Part shown: piece by piece, positions 10,260 through 20,044 of the stretch | Position numbering within the stretch: position 1 is the stretch's first letter | Layout of the letters: every line of letters begins with the position of its first letter | Source of the DNA: Hirsutella rhossiliensis | Taxonomy: Eukaryota; Ascomycota; Sordariomycetes; Hypocreales; Ophiocordycipitaceae | DNA: 64,000 nt | NCBI RefSeq assembly: GCF_020360975.1 | Contig: NW_025408668.1 | Location: forward strand, 3,100,001-3,164,000 | Direction of reading: 5' to 3' | Notes under the pieces: generated by a model | The model's database searches: none | Told to the model about the DNA's origin: nothing | Seen by the model: the letters and a program-made list of their open reading frames with translations, nothing else | Made by a program: the position numbers and the translations under genes

Positions 10260-11180
10260 ATGTCTCGGGCAATGCAGCTCAAGGAGGAAGGCAACCGCCG
10301 CTTTCAGTCGGGCGACTTCGTCGGCGCCGACAGCCTCTACTCCAAGGCGTCCGTTCTCGCTCCCTCGCAACCTCGAGACAGCCGTTGACCCTCTCCAGCA
10401 TCCTGACCGACCCCAAGAACCCGGCCCTGTACACGAATCGCGCCATGGCCCGTCTCAAGCTCGGCCTGTGGGACTCGGTCGTGGCCGACTGCAACGCGTG
10501 CCTCGCCCTGTGCCCCTCGAGCATGAAGGCCCACTACTACCTCTCCCAGGCCCAGCTCGCCATCTGCGACTACGACACCGCCCTCGACAACGCCCGCCGC
10601 GCCCACGAACTCTGCGCCGCCACGAATGACAGGTCTCTGGCCGCCGTCACCGCCGTTGTCCTGCGCTGCAAAAAGGAGCGCTGGGAGGACCGCGAGAGGA
10701 AGCGTGGCAGAGAAGCCCAGGACCTGGAGCGTGAACTGCTCGAGCTGCTCGACAAGCACCGCGACGAGGCGCTCGCAGACGAAGAAGACGAGGCTGAGGC
10801 CGGCCTCATCCGCGACGAGAGCGCCCAGAAGGCTTCCCGCCTGCGCGACGTCTTTGAGCGCGCAAGGGCCCAGTCGGACCAGAGGAGACAGGTTCCCGAG
10901 TGGGCCATCGACGACATTTCCTTTGCCATCATGGTCGACCCCGTCATTGTCAGCCTCTTTGCTCCTATTTCCCCCATGCACGGCCACACGGACTAACGGC
11001 CCGCAGACAAAGACTGGTAAATCGTACGAGCGGGCCTCCATCCTAGAGCACCTCCGTCATCACCCGAGCGATCCCGTGACCCGCGACCCACTCGTCCCCT
11101 CGGAGCTCCGCCCCAACTTCGGCCTCCGCCAGGCGTGCGACGAGTTCCTGGAGCTCAACGGCTGGGCCGTCGACTGGTAG
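10260..11180 (+). CDS. CHIP/STUB1-like E3 ubiquitin ligase (TPR + U-box)
   Basis: Cochaperone ubiquitin ligase of the CHIP type, which by family knowledge binds Hsp70/Hsp90 tails by its TPR domain and ubiquitinates clients through the U-box. Three exons: 10260-10348, 10399-10948 and 11007-11180, giving 270 aa. Residues 1-120 form three TPR units (MQLKEEGNRRFQSGDF, NPALYTNRAMARLKLG, MKAHYYLSQAQLAI). A charged coiled linker rich in E/R/D follows. The U-box begins at about residue 198 with PEWAIDDISFAIMVDPV and continues through KSYERASILEHLRHH to the end WAVDW. Intron 1 has a GTCCGT donor, weaker than its neighbours, but the join YSKA-ILTDPKN is exactly what the TPR fold needs. Intron 2 interrupts the U-box at VDPVI-TKTGKSY. 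Whether it interacts with chaperones in this fungus is inferred. Confidence 0.9.
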
Positions 11181-11660
11181 TTTACCCTGGTTGCCAGTAG
11201 CGTGTGGGTTTTCGGCATTCGGTCATTGACGATTCTACTATTGTGGCATGGCGTGGCGTTTCGAGAACTGCGAGACGTTGGGCAGAAACGTCGGTCTGTT
11301 ATTCTTATCCCCCTTCTCTTTCTCGTCATGTCTCCTTTCCATTGCTTGCTTTTTTTCTTCCGAGGGCTGGGACCAGCGGTGTTCAGATTATGCACGACTG
11401 TGATGAGATACGAGATAGCATCTTCTCAAGATATGTTTTTGGTCGCCTCAATCAGAGACTGTGGTTGGGCAACCGTGGAAGAATTTATATCAAGGACCCG
11501 GCTTAATATGAACAGGCTGTTTGTACCGTGATAATGACGCTGGTTTGTACAAAGTACCAAGATACGCTGTGCTTTGTGTTCTGGATGCTCTGCGAGGTGA
11601 GCGACGTGCAGCACAGTCCGCCCTGGATGAGACCCTTCACCTGGTCTCTTGGAAGAAGGA
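11181..11660. other. Convergent intergenic region
   Basis: 480 bp between the CHIP-type gene and the minus-strand F-box gene. Only 3' flanks are expected; nothing else was supported. Confidence 0.5.
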
Positions 11661-13127
11661 TCAGTGCGTCAGCACCTCTCTGATGTGCGCTTGAACGGAC
11701 GTCCCATCGAATGCTTGGCGTGCGCTCTCGCGATATGCCTCCAGTCTTTTCCCCAACCTGCGGGCCCAGGCCGGATTATTAGGTCTGGATCTGACGTGAT
11801 TCAAGACATCGATCTCGACGCGTTGCAGCGCCGGGAACATGCCCGTGGCGACTTCTTTACCAAGGTGGCAAACGTCGTTCAATGCTCGAAACTTGTGGTG
11901 TAGCCTGATGCCGAGAAGAGTCATAGTCTGCGGCAGGAGCTCCGTGAGGCACGTTGTCTGGTCGTCGGCATAGCCCCCGAACTTTGCCGGTAGCCAATGG
12001 CGGCAGAAGAACTGCTCGTCGAGGACCAGGGTGGTGAGACAAGGAAACTGAAGCATGGCGGGCTGCGGGCCCGGCATAAAATCCCACCGTGAGACCCGGA
12101 CGTGGCTGAGGCGAATCGTGAGGCTGGTCAAGGTCTCGCTGGCCGGCAGGAGGCTGTCGAGCAGCCGTGATCGGGACAGGTGGTGGCCCTTGGCCAAGCT
12201 TGCGTCTCGCGAGGGCAAAGGGCGCAGCGTAAAGGCCTGCAGCGCGGGACAGAGGCGGATGAGGTTTTCGAGGGAGCGGTAGTTTTGCCTCGTTGGGTCA
12301 ATGTAAAGATTAAACTCGTCGAGGACAAGCTCCCGCACCTGCTGAAGCGAGGGCGGCAGGAGATGTCTTTGGTCCGGGTGGCGTTCGAAGCCGCGGACTT
12401 GAAACAGGACCAGGCACCTGAGGTTTGTCGCGGCGGAGAGCATGGTGACGAGGCCTATGAGGCTCATGGTGCGACAGGCGCGCGTGTCTCCGCCATCGAT
12501 GATCACGGTCCGCAGATTGGGGAAGCGCCGGCTGGCAGGGTCGAGGTCGATGTGCTCGAGGACATCGAAGCGCCACTCGAGGTTGTAAAAGTTGGCGCGG
12601 TGCCAGTCAACGTAGTCCCTGCCCCTATCCAAGCGGGTGTCGACGTAGAAGATCTCGACCCGCGGGAGCAGTGAAACGAGGAGCTGCGTGAAGAAGTAAT
12701 CGACCCCGTCGTCTCCGCGGCACGCGTCGTTGAAATCGGGGTCGAATGGGAGTTCGAGGAACAGCATCTGGGCGACGCGCTTGCAGAGGGCAAGATCTTC
12801 CGGGTATCTACAGACAGTGGGCGTCTCCAGCCAGCGTCGGCCGGGCAGGTAGCGGGTATGAAGAGCCAGGTCGGGACGGGCCATGACGGCGCGGACGAAG
12901 CGGCCGTGGTCGCGGATGGTGGGCGCGTGCCAGAGGAAGGTCTGGGCAACGTCGCGGAGACAGCGCGACGTCGAACACAGGGCCACGAGGGCGGCCTGTG
13001 AGGAGGCGACGTCGGGGCTTTCGCCTTGGTTGACGAGGGCCAGCACGGACGGCGGGTGGCAGTGGCGGCATAAATGCGTGCATATCAGATAGAGGATGTC
13101 CGAGGGGAGGCTATCGAGTGACGACAT
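11661..13127 (-). CDS. F-box protein, substrate adaptor candidate
   Basis: Single-exon 488-aa protein, ATG at 13127. The N-terminus is an F-box: residues 4-20 LDSLPSDILYLICTHLC, a variable loop, then ALVALCSTSRCLRDVAQTFLW (about 46-66). The remainder has leucine-rich character with repeated blocks such as LVLDEFNLYI and LTSLTIRLSHVRV, suggesting an irregular solenoid for substrate binding. By family knowledge such proteins bind Skp1 and act as exchangeable receptors in SCF ubiquitin ligases; the substrate is unknown. The 5' flank carries a spaced GATGAAGAA repeat. No frame breaks. Confidence 0.82.
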   Translation of the reverse strand: MSSLDSLPSDILYLICTHLCRHCHPPSVLALVNQGESPDVASSQAALVALCSTSRCLRDVAQTFLWHAPTIRDHGRFVRAVMARPDLALHTRYLPGRRWLETPTVCRYPEDLALCKRVAQMLFLELPFDPDFNDACRGDDGVDYFFTQLLVSLLPRVEIFYVDTRLDRGRDYVDWHRANFYNLEWRFDVLEHIDLDPASRRFPNLRTVIIDGGDTRACRTMSLIGLVTMLSAATNLRCLVLFQVRGFERHPDQRHLLPPSLQQVRELVLDEFNLYIDPTRQNYRSLENLIRLCPALQAFTLRPLPSRDASLAKGHHLSRSRLLDSLLPASETLTSLTIRLSHVRVSRWDFMPGPQPAMLQFPCLTTLVLDEQFFCRHWLPAKFGGYADDQTTCLTELLPQTMTLLGIRLHHKFRALNDVCHLGKEVATGMFPALQRVEIDVLNHVRSRPNNPAWARRLGKRLEAYRESARQAFDGTSVQAHIREVLTH

Positions 13128-14733
13128 GGCGCTGGAGGCCGGGGAGGCGGATTGGAGAGGTGGATGTTGATGAAGAACCGCGTAGGTATTGGTTGATGAA
13201 GAAGTGGACTTTGATGAAGAAGGGTATGTCGATAATCAAGCGAAAGTAGATGGCCAAGTGGCTGTTGATGGACGTCGATGAAGAAGCAAAGGTAGAGAGC
13301 GGCAGCTGGCTGCCCCTGAGTCTCCAACAGTCACGATGATGAGGGGGGGCTTTGTTCCTTCCTTGGGCAAACAACTGCTCTTGCATGCAGGTGCCATGCT
13401 GGAAGAGAAGGATTCCTCTGCGTTACACGTACTCCACGATGAATGCACAAGATACGATATCACAGAGCCAGGATCCAAACACAGTCTCAAGCCTCGAATG
13501 CCAGATGCAGCTTGCACTCTGACATGTATACCGGACGTGATATCTTCCCTCTTGCCATCATCACATCTTATTGAGCGTTTGCAGAGCGTAAAGCCAGTCC
13601 TTAGCGGAGGAGGTTGTTTTATCAAATGGAAACGTCGCTCATAGATAGGCTGTCCTCGGAATAATTGGCTGCAGGACATACTACTATTAGGCAGAGTAGA
13701 CAGGGAAGACTGCTGCTGTTGCCTCAGACCTCTATGTAGCCCATGGCACGTACGGGGTTCTAAATCTCTACTTTCCTCGGCGCTGTCTTGTGCGCGGCCG
13801 CAGTTGCTTGATTAACCACTCGCCCGACAGCTGGACAATAATAGACTGTGGTTTTGGAAATGGCTTCACAGTGCCTACCTTTCCCAGCATGAAGCCAAGT
13901 CGTAGAAGACGTTCCATGAGCCTATCTCTCGTAGCGGGTGCGCTGCGGAGAACATCGTCGAGGGAGTCTTCCGCTCCATGACTTGACGGGCCGCCAGCTC
14001 TCGTCTCGTATGCAACACTCCTAGGCGACCTTGGTGCGGGTACGCTGCTATTGAAGAGTCGCCCACTTCGTTGGGTGCAAGATCATACAGGGCGTCAAAG
14101 TCGGACAAACACTTCCCGTAAACTCGCGACAGACATGTTCGCTTGTCGGCTCGTGGCACCGTTGTCCTGAATGTCGGTTCTCTTGCCAGTGGCCTCACTC
14201 TTGAATGTTTGTTCTCGCACAAGTCAACGGCATCCTTGGGCTTATATAGGCCACAGGATTTGCTCCGAGTTTCCACCTTCATTTCCGGTTCCGGCGGTAA
14301 TTATGGCTTGTTCTGGTACTGAAGAATCTCCTCTCACACACCAACAGACTCAGATCGCGGCTGCTTCGTGAACAGGTATGTGGTGGCATGGCAGCGGGTG
14401 CCGATCAAAACGTAATGACGGAAAAGGCGGCCGTTGCCTCTGTCATTAACCCATCGTATTCTCACGCATCTATATGTCTGCTTCCTACTATACATGCAGC
14501 CACCCGTTTTATAGAAATGGCAAGCCAGTGTCATCAGACAGGAGTATCATGGAACACAGTTTTTTCAGATGTGACTGGTGCCTATACACGTGCTGGCCAG
14601 CCTCGCCGGCGGCGACTACACACTGCATGCATGGAACAGGCCGCATCGGCCTTTGCAGTCTTGGCTAGAGTTCCTGCGAGACGCCGCTGTACGCGACATG
14701 AGCGTCTAAGCAAAAGGTTCAGAGAGTATTGAG
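13128..14733. other. 1.6-kb intergenic region
   Basis: The part next to the F-box gene has four spaced copies of a GATGAAGAA motif (13165-13285). The rest shows only short, low-quality frames on both strands; no gene was supported. Confidence 0.5.
13165..13285. repeat. Spaced GATGAAGAA motif in the F-box gene 5' flank
   Basis: GATGAAGAA recurs four times at irregular intervals of roughly 30-60 bp upstream of the F-box start codon (gene on minus strand, so TTCTTCATC in its sense). It may be UTR sequence or a degenerate minisatellite. Confidence 0.55.
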
Positions 14734-15742
14734 CTAAAATCTAGGAGTACAAGTCTTCAATCTCTTATTCGAGACTTCCACGGCTTCTACAAGCTCGACA
14801 AATGAGGCTGGGTCTTCTATCGTTGCACTTACGGCGACGATGCCGCGTGGGCACGTTTCGGGGAATACCTCGCCCAAGAGAAACTCCAGTACGCCGCCAT
14901 GTACAAGTCGCCAGGAATCGCTGGCCACATAGAGTGGACCATCTTCGACGATCAGAGCAACCGGGAGAAGGTTTCTAGGCAGTAGCTCCGCTCTCACTTT
15001 CGAGCATGGGTCGCCGAGGGCTTCGAAACCGAGCAGCCGAGGATCGAGGATCCAGCCAATATGTGCAGATGGGACATTCCGTGATACAGATACTTTGTTC
15101 AAGTTGATGACGGGGCCTTGGACAGTGCCGTCTACAAGTCTGGGCCCGACGACTGGCAGGTACTCGGTCACGTCAACTTGGTCGCTGCAAACTGGAGGTC
15201 GCTGCAGGAGACGCACCCGGGGGTTCACGTATCTGAGCTCCATGGCAATTATGAACCCCAGGATCCCTTCGAGCCCGTTGACGGCTGCATGGAGTGGGAT
15301 GTTGGCTGGATGAAGATACGGCGCCAGCTTGTTGCATGCCAAGTTTTACGAGGACTTATGGGCCATCGACCTGGGTTGTTCATATCAACGGCCGCTAGAG
15401 ATCTTGTATTGACAGCTTGCTTCATGCTTCTCAAAGCTCCATAATCTTTTGTTCCACAAACGGGTACTTGATATTCTGCTAAGCTAGCGAAATTTCGTTT
15501 AACAGCTCCTTTGCTACACTGAGATTGAAATCTATATAGGAAAGATAGGAGAGCTGGGGGACGCCGAGGCATGGGGGGCTGTCGTCGGTGTAAATTCGCA
15601 TGGAACAGAGCGAGCCGTCCGGGCTCCAGCCGTCCATGTGAGTCAGGCCCAAGTAGGGGGTCGAAGAGAGCTGTGCCCGTTGGCCATCCCCGGGAGTCGT
15701 CATGTTCACGAGGACCTCGTCGGGGTTGACGCTGGCAAACAT
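14734..15742 (-). pseudogene. Unknown gene, at least two coding segments, possibly decayed
   Basis: Two minus-strand open segments look protein-like. One is 15742-15479 (ATG, MFASVNPDEVLVNMTTPGDG; globular, with YLGLTHMDGWSPDGSLCSM). The other runs from about 15339 down to 14734 and includes DVTEYLPVVGPRLVDG and LYVASDSWRLVHGGVLEFL, ending LKTCTPRF. Codon third positions and residue composition of the second segment favour this strand. No good donor/acceptor pair joins them: the first segment ends in TAG at 15479 and the second is preceded by TAA, with stops in all frames between. Either an unusual intron arrangement or decay would explain this. I recognise no family. Confidence 0.4.
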
Positions 15743-15903
15743 GGTCTTACAATGCTCTTCCGTACGGCTAGCACAATCCTATTCTCCTAGCCCGACTTAA
15801 TTTCCACCGCATATCCGCTGACCCATAATACTACTGAATAGAGTATTTATACATGGGCCGCCATGGTGCCAACTCCAGTTCTCGCCATGTCGTTTTAGCT
15901 CCT

Positions 15904-17637
15904 CTAGTAATGACTGTTATACTGAGGCTTGGGAGCGTAGCCATACTGAGGCTTGGGAGCGTAGCTATGCTGAGGCTTGGGAGAGTGGCCGTACTGAGGC
16001 TTGGGAGCGTAGCCATACTGAGGGCTGGGAGCGTCGCTGTACTGAGGGCTAGGAGGGTCGCTATAGGCAGGGGTAGGAGGCTTGGTGTGGTGAGGCTTCC
16101 TGTACTTGCCAGGAGGGCCAGGGGGGCCAGGAGGGCCAGGAGGACCAGGAGGGCCAGGAGGACCAGGAGGGCCAGGGGGACCAGGAGGACCAGGGGGGCC
16201 AGTCTTGCCATCGTAGCCGTCCCTCCCATTATAGCCATCCTTTCCATGCGGACCAGGTTTGCCATCTTTCCCGTTATAGCCATCTTTACCGTTGTAGCCA
16301 TCCTTTCCATCGTAGCCATCCTTGCCATCCTTGCCATTGTAGCCGGGCTTGCCGCGAAGGCCAGGAGGACCGCGAAAGCCAGGAGGACCGCGAAAGCCAG
16401 GAGGACCGCGCTCGCCGTTCTTGCCATCCTTGCCATCATAGCCGGGAGGACCACGTGCACCATCTTTGCCATTATATCCGTCCTTTCCATTGTAGCCGGG
16501 CTTGCCATCCTTGCCATTGTAGCCGGGCTTGCCGCGAAGACCAGGAGGACCGCGAAAGCCAGGAGGACCGCGCTCGCCATCCTTCCCATTGTAGCCATCC
16601 TTGCCATCCTTGCCATTATAGCCGGGCTTGCCGCGAAGACCTGGAGGACCGCGAAAGCCGGGAGGACCGCGCTCGCCATCCTTTCCATTGTAGCCATCCT
16701 TGCCATCGTAGCCGGGCTTGCCGCGAAGACCAGGAGGACCGCGTTCGCCATCCTTACCATTGTAGCCATCCTTACCGGGCTTACCATCCTTACCATTATA
16801 ACCATCCTTTCCATCCTTGCCATTATAGCCATCCTTGCCAGGCTTGCCAGGCTTGCCATTATAACCATCCTTTCCAGGAGGACCAGGTTTACCATCTTTG
16901 CCATTATAGCCGTCCTTTCCAGGAGGCCCGTGTTTGCCGTCCTTGCCATTGTAACCGTCCTTGCCATTATAGCCGTGCTTGCCGCGAAGACCAGGAGGAC
17001 CAGGCTTTCCATCATATCCGTCCTTGCCAGGACGACCAGGCTTTCCCTCCTTTCCAGGAGGACCAGGCTTGCCATCATAGCCATTCTTGCCAGGAGGACC
17101 AGGTTTGCCATCGTTCCCTGTCTTTCCAGGAGGACCGGGCTTGCCGTCATAGCCATTCCTGCCAGGAGGACCAGGCCTGCCCTGCTTTCCGTCATAGCCA
17201 TTCTTGCCAGGAGGACCGGTCTTGCCTGGGGGACCTTCCTTGCCGTCGTAGCCATTCTTGCCAGGAAGACCTTGCTTGCCATCATAGCCTGGCCTGCCGG
17301 GCTTGCCATGCGGGCCGGGAGGGCCGGGCTTGCCGTCGTAGCCATTCTTGCCGGGCTTTCCGTGGTGGCCATTTTTTCCGGGCGGGCCGGGTGGGCCAGC
17401 AGGTCCACGTGGGCCGGGCGGACCAGGGGGGCCGGGTTTGCTATGGTAAGTGGGCTTGGTCGGGTATCCGGTCTGGGTCGGATATTCGGTCTGGGGCGGG
17501 TAGTCTGGCTTAACGGGCTGAGGCCGGGGCGGGCCGTAGTATTCGGTGGCGGCTCCGGTCGAGCCCCCCTCTATTAAAGGAACGGCGAGCGAATTGCCCG
17601 TCAGGGCTACAAGCGCCGCGACAGCCTCGAACTTCAT
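15904..17637 (-). CDS. Secreted collagen-like protein with about 147 uninterrupted Gly-X-Y triplets
   Basis: 577-aa single exon, ATG at 17637. Residues 1-19 ([19 protein letters not shown]) are a secretion signal. A Pro/Tyr/Thr-rich spacer reaches about residue 68. From 69 to about 509 every third residue is glycine, 441 residues without a single break. The first and last parts are Pro-rich (GPPGPP). The middle consists of variants of [15 protein letters not shown] and [17 protein letters not shown], rich in Lys-Asp pairs that could bridge strands. The last 67 residues are a Pro/Tyr repeat of the type YAPKPQYG. No membrane anchor is visible. Fungal collagen-like proteins are known on the surface of some insect-associated species, but this role is not shown here. 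A TATA-like box lies about 55 bp upstream of the ATG. Tandem DNA repeats make length variation likely. Confidence 0.85.
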   Translation of the reverse strand: MKFEAVAALVALTGNSLAVPLIEGGSTGAATEYYGPPRPQPVKPDYPPQTEYPTQTGYPTKPTYHSKPGPPGPPGPRGPAGPPGPPGKNGHHGKPGKNGYDGKPGPPGPHGKPGRPGYDGKQGLPGKNGYDGKEGPPGKTGPPGKNGYDGKQGRPGPPGRNGYDGKPGPPGKTGNDGKPGPPGKNGYDGKPGPPGKEGKPGRPGKDGYDGKPGPPGLRGKHGYNGKDGYNGKDGKHGPPGKDGYNGKDGKPGPPGKDGYNGKPGKPGKDGYNGKDGKDGYNGKDGKPGKDGYNGKDGERGPPGLRGKPGYDGKDGYNGKDGERGPPGFRGPPGLRGKPGYNGKDGKDGYNGKDGERGPPGFRGPPGLRGKPGYNGKDGKPGYNGKDGYNGKDGARGPPGYDGKDGKNGERGPPGFRGPPGFRGPPGLRGKPGYNGKDGKDGYDGKDGYNGKDGYNGKDGKPGPHGKDGYNGRDGYDGKTGPPGPPGPPGPPGPPGPPGPPGPPGPPGPPGKYRKPHHTKPPTPAYSDPPSPQYSDAPSPQYGYAPKPQYGHSPKPQHSYAPKPQYGYAPKPQYNSHY

Positions 17638-19670
17638 TTTGCAAAAGCCGATAGGAACTTGGCCCAGGGTGCTAAGGAAAACGCGGCTCCAATATATAGC
17701 GCTGACCGGTGGTTACAGTTACAAAGAAGAGATAGGTTAGGGGGGATTTATAGATAATAAATCTCCTACCATTCTAGATACTTTACAAGGCCGGAATTCA
17801 TACCATGCTTCTCTCGGGCAAAACTTGTACAAGAATCCATGCCGTTTGTGAGCAATCATAGAGTCCTCATACGATTTTTGCTTGGAAGAGCATTGACTCT
17901 GATCTTCGAGAAGGAAGGAATTTGAATGGGGGAGTCTGTCTCCGAGACAGCAGACGAAAATCTGATCAAAAAAAAGGAATGCGACTAAGGAACAGCTATG
18001 GCGAGCTTGCAGTAGGAATGTTAACAGCAGTTGTCCATAGCAATGAGAGGCTGACTGCTCAATATACGACGCTAAAGTCGTTTACATGTACCATTAATAG
18101 AGAGCAGCCTAAGACTATGTAACCGGGCGATACAAAATGGCACTCTCGTCTACCGGCGCCTGCGAATCCATGCCATGAACCGTTGGTCTAACGTTCTCCT
18201 GGTTACGCTGTCTAACATAGGGCTATTCAACAACTAAAAGCGAGCTAAACGAGTCCGATAGCAACGTGCACCTGTACTTGGCGACATGGCTTAACGAACT
18301 CTGCGGAAGAGCCACATTTAAGGAATGTTTAAATTCCGGGCTGGATGAACCTCGATCACTGCCTCACCCTCACCGACGATAGCACTGCGTGTCTCGCAGC
18401 CATCGTCCTCTCGTGCACTGCGGCGTTGCCAGCCATGTGCGCGTGATTGGGCAGGCTCGAAAGCATGGTAGAGACACAGGCCGAAGGCCTAGTGGTGGCT
18501 GTTGCACACAAATTCAACGCCTGAGTAGCTTAAACATGATGAGACAAGTATCTGTGGTCTTGTCTTTCTTCGTCCGTCCCTTTCCACAAGTCCAATGAGA
18601 TTGCCCGATCTCCTGTCTCTCGCGCGGCAAACGGCCAGCGCCATTCCACCGGTGCCTGAAATTTGTTCTGTGAGGCAGTCTTTCTGGACGAGCACCGTCT
18701 ATAAAATAAAGGCCCAGGCTTGCAGGAACATGTTCAGCTCACGTCTGGAACGTAGAGACAAAGTGAGTGTCGTCTGCGTTGGTCTTCTACGAGGCAATGG
18801 ACGTGCAAGCCAGGCGGGAAAAATCAGCCACAGCTCTGAAGAACTGGTGAGTGAGTCAAGGGCGGCCTAGCTCGCTCTCTCGCGTACGTGAGTTCCCGTC
18901 CAGGCTCCACGGGGGGCGCTCTATCGTATAGACGATGCTGGTGATGGCTTGCTCGTTGCCAATGATGCGATGGTGGTCAACCCAACCAGTCCCGACGGAT
19001 ATTTCCTTGTTTTCTTGATTGTGCCCGGTGATGTGTCCACGTAGGCCAGGGGCTGGAAAACATGTTGAGAACTTGGGATATACCTAGCCGTAGCACTTGT
19101 GCAAAGGGGTGCTGGGTGGTCATGCGTTATGAGCATAACAAGAAGTACGGTGGAGGCTTAGGAATAGCGTTTTCGCGGCCACGGACAGCACATTGAACCA
19201 AGTTAAATAGCTCTCCATTGCTTCTAGGAACTTGGATGCTCTCGACTCAGGATATATAAGAGCCAGAGGTTGTCACCCCTGCTCAAGTTAGTAGAGGGCT
19301 AGAAGCAGAACTATAAGGCGGAACACGTATATTATTTGTCTATCAAGTTATGTGCGGGCCGGGAGTCAAGATCCAGTCCCTCGTACTAGCTCAAGTATGT
19401 AGAAGCTGGGAAAGGGCCTCCATATGGGGGATAAGTCAAGCGGAAGACGGCCTTCCAGACACTGTACGATAAACCCTGTACGGTCACGTGAGACGCCATG
19501 AATCAACCAGGTTCAGACTGCTCGAACTGCTCGCCTAGTTACTTTGTCCTGCAAAGGTGGCTATCAAGCTAGAAATACCGCTTGACCAGGCAAAAGTGGA
19601 ACACTCCAACCGGTGTCTCCATTGGTGCGAATAATAGCTATTGGCATTTGCTATTCCCTGGTCTGCTCCG
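17638..19670. other. 2-kb gene-poor accessory stretch left of the hAT element
   Basis: Visibly richer in A/T than neighbouring gene regions. Only short frames of 60-90 codons occur, none with family features. It ends at the hAT target-site duplication. Confidence 0.5.
17691..17698 (-). promoter_or_regulatory. TATA-like box of the collagen-like gene
   Basis: Minus strand reads TATATATT within GCGCTATATATTGGAG, about 55-60 bp before the start codon, a sensible distance for a core promoter with a short leader. Confidence 0.5.
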
Positions 19671-19678
19671 TCTGGCAG
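19671..19678. repeat. Left target-site duplication TCTGGCAG
   Basis: Eight bases immediately outside the left inverted repeat, identical to those outside the right end at 22769-22776. Confidence 0.93.
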
Positions 19679-19701
19679 CAGTGATCTTGTTGGACTGGAC
19701 T
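19679..19701 (+). repeat. hAT left terminal inverted repeat (23 bp)
   Basis: Begins CAGTGATC; the first 23 bases match the reverse complement of 22746-22768, after which the ends diverge. Confidence 0.93.
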
Positions 19702-20044
19702 AGCATTGGAGTGGATTTGGATGGACTGGATTTGGCTGGACTGGATTTGCAGTTTCAAAAATTTGACTGACTGATCGAGAGGTCTGGAGGCTCCTGAGCT
19801 CCAATGGACCATGCCTAATTAGGAAAGAAGAAAACCTCAACGCCAATTTTCGTTTCAGGGCTACCACAACAACGCGTTATTGATTGAATACAGCGTGCTC
19901 ATGACGAGCAGTGGTAACTACCAACGTAGAAATTCGCCAGACGGGAGATGTGACCGACTGCCGGTATAACTAGCAGCAGGAATCCCATATTTCCATCTGG
20001 CCAACAAGGTAACCACCGTAACCTTAACTTGATCAACGTTCCAA

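Noticed and set aside
15853..17577. 574-codon plus-strand open frame opposite the collagen-like gene, and another long minus-strand frame over the same bases
   Set aside because: Both arise because the Gly-X-Y repeat DNA lacks stops in other frames; their translations are monotonous Ala/Arg/Ile or Met/Ala strings without signal or domain.
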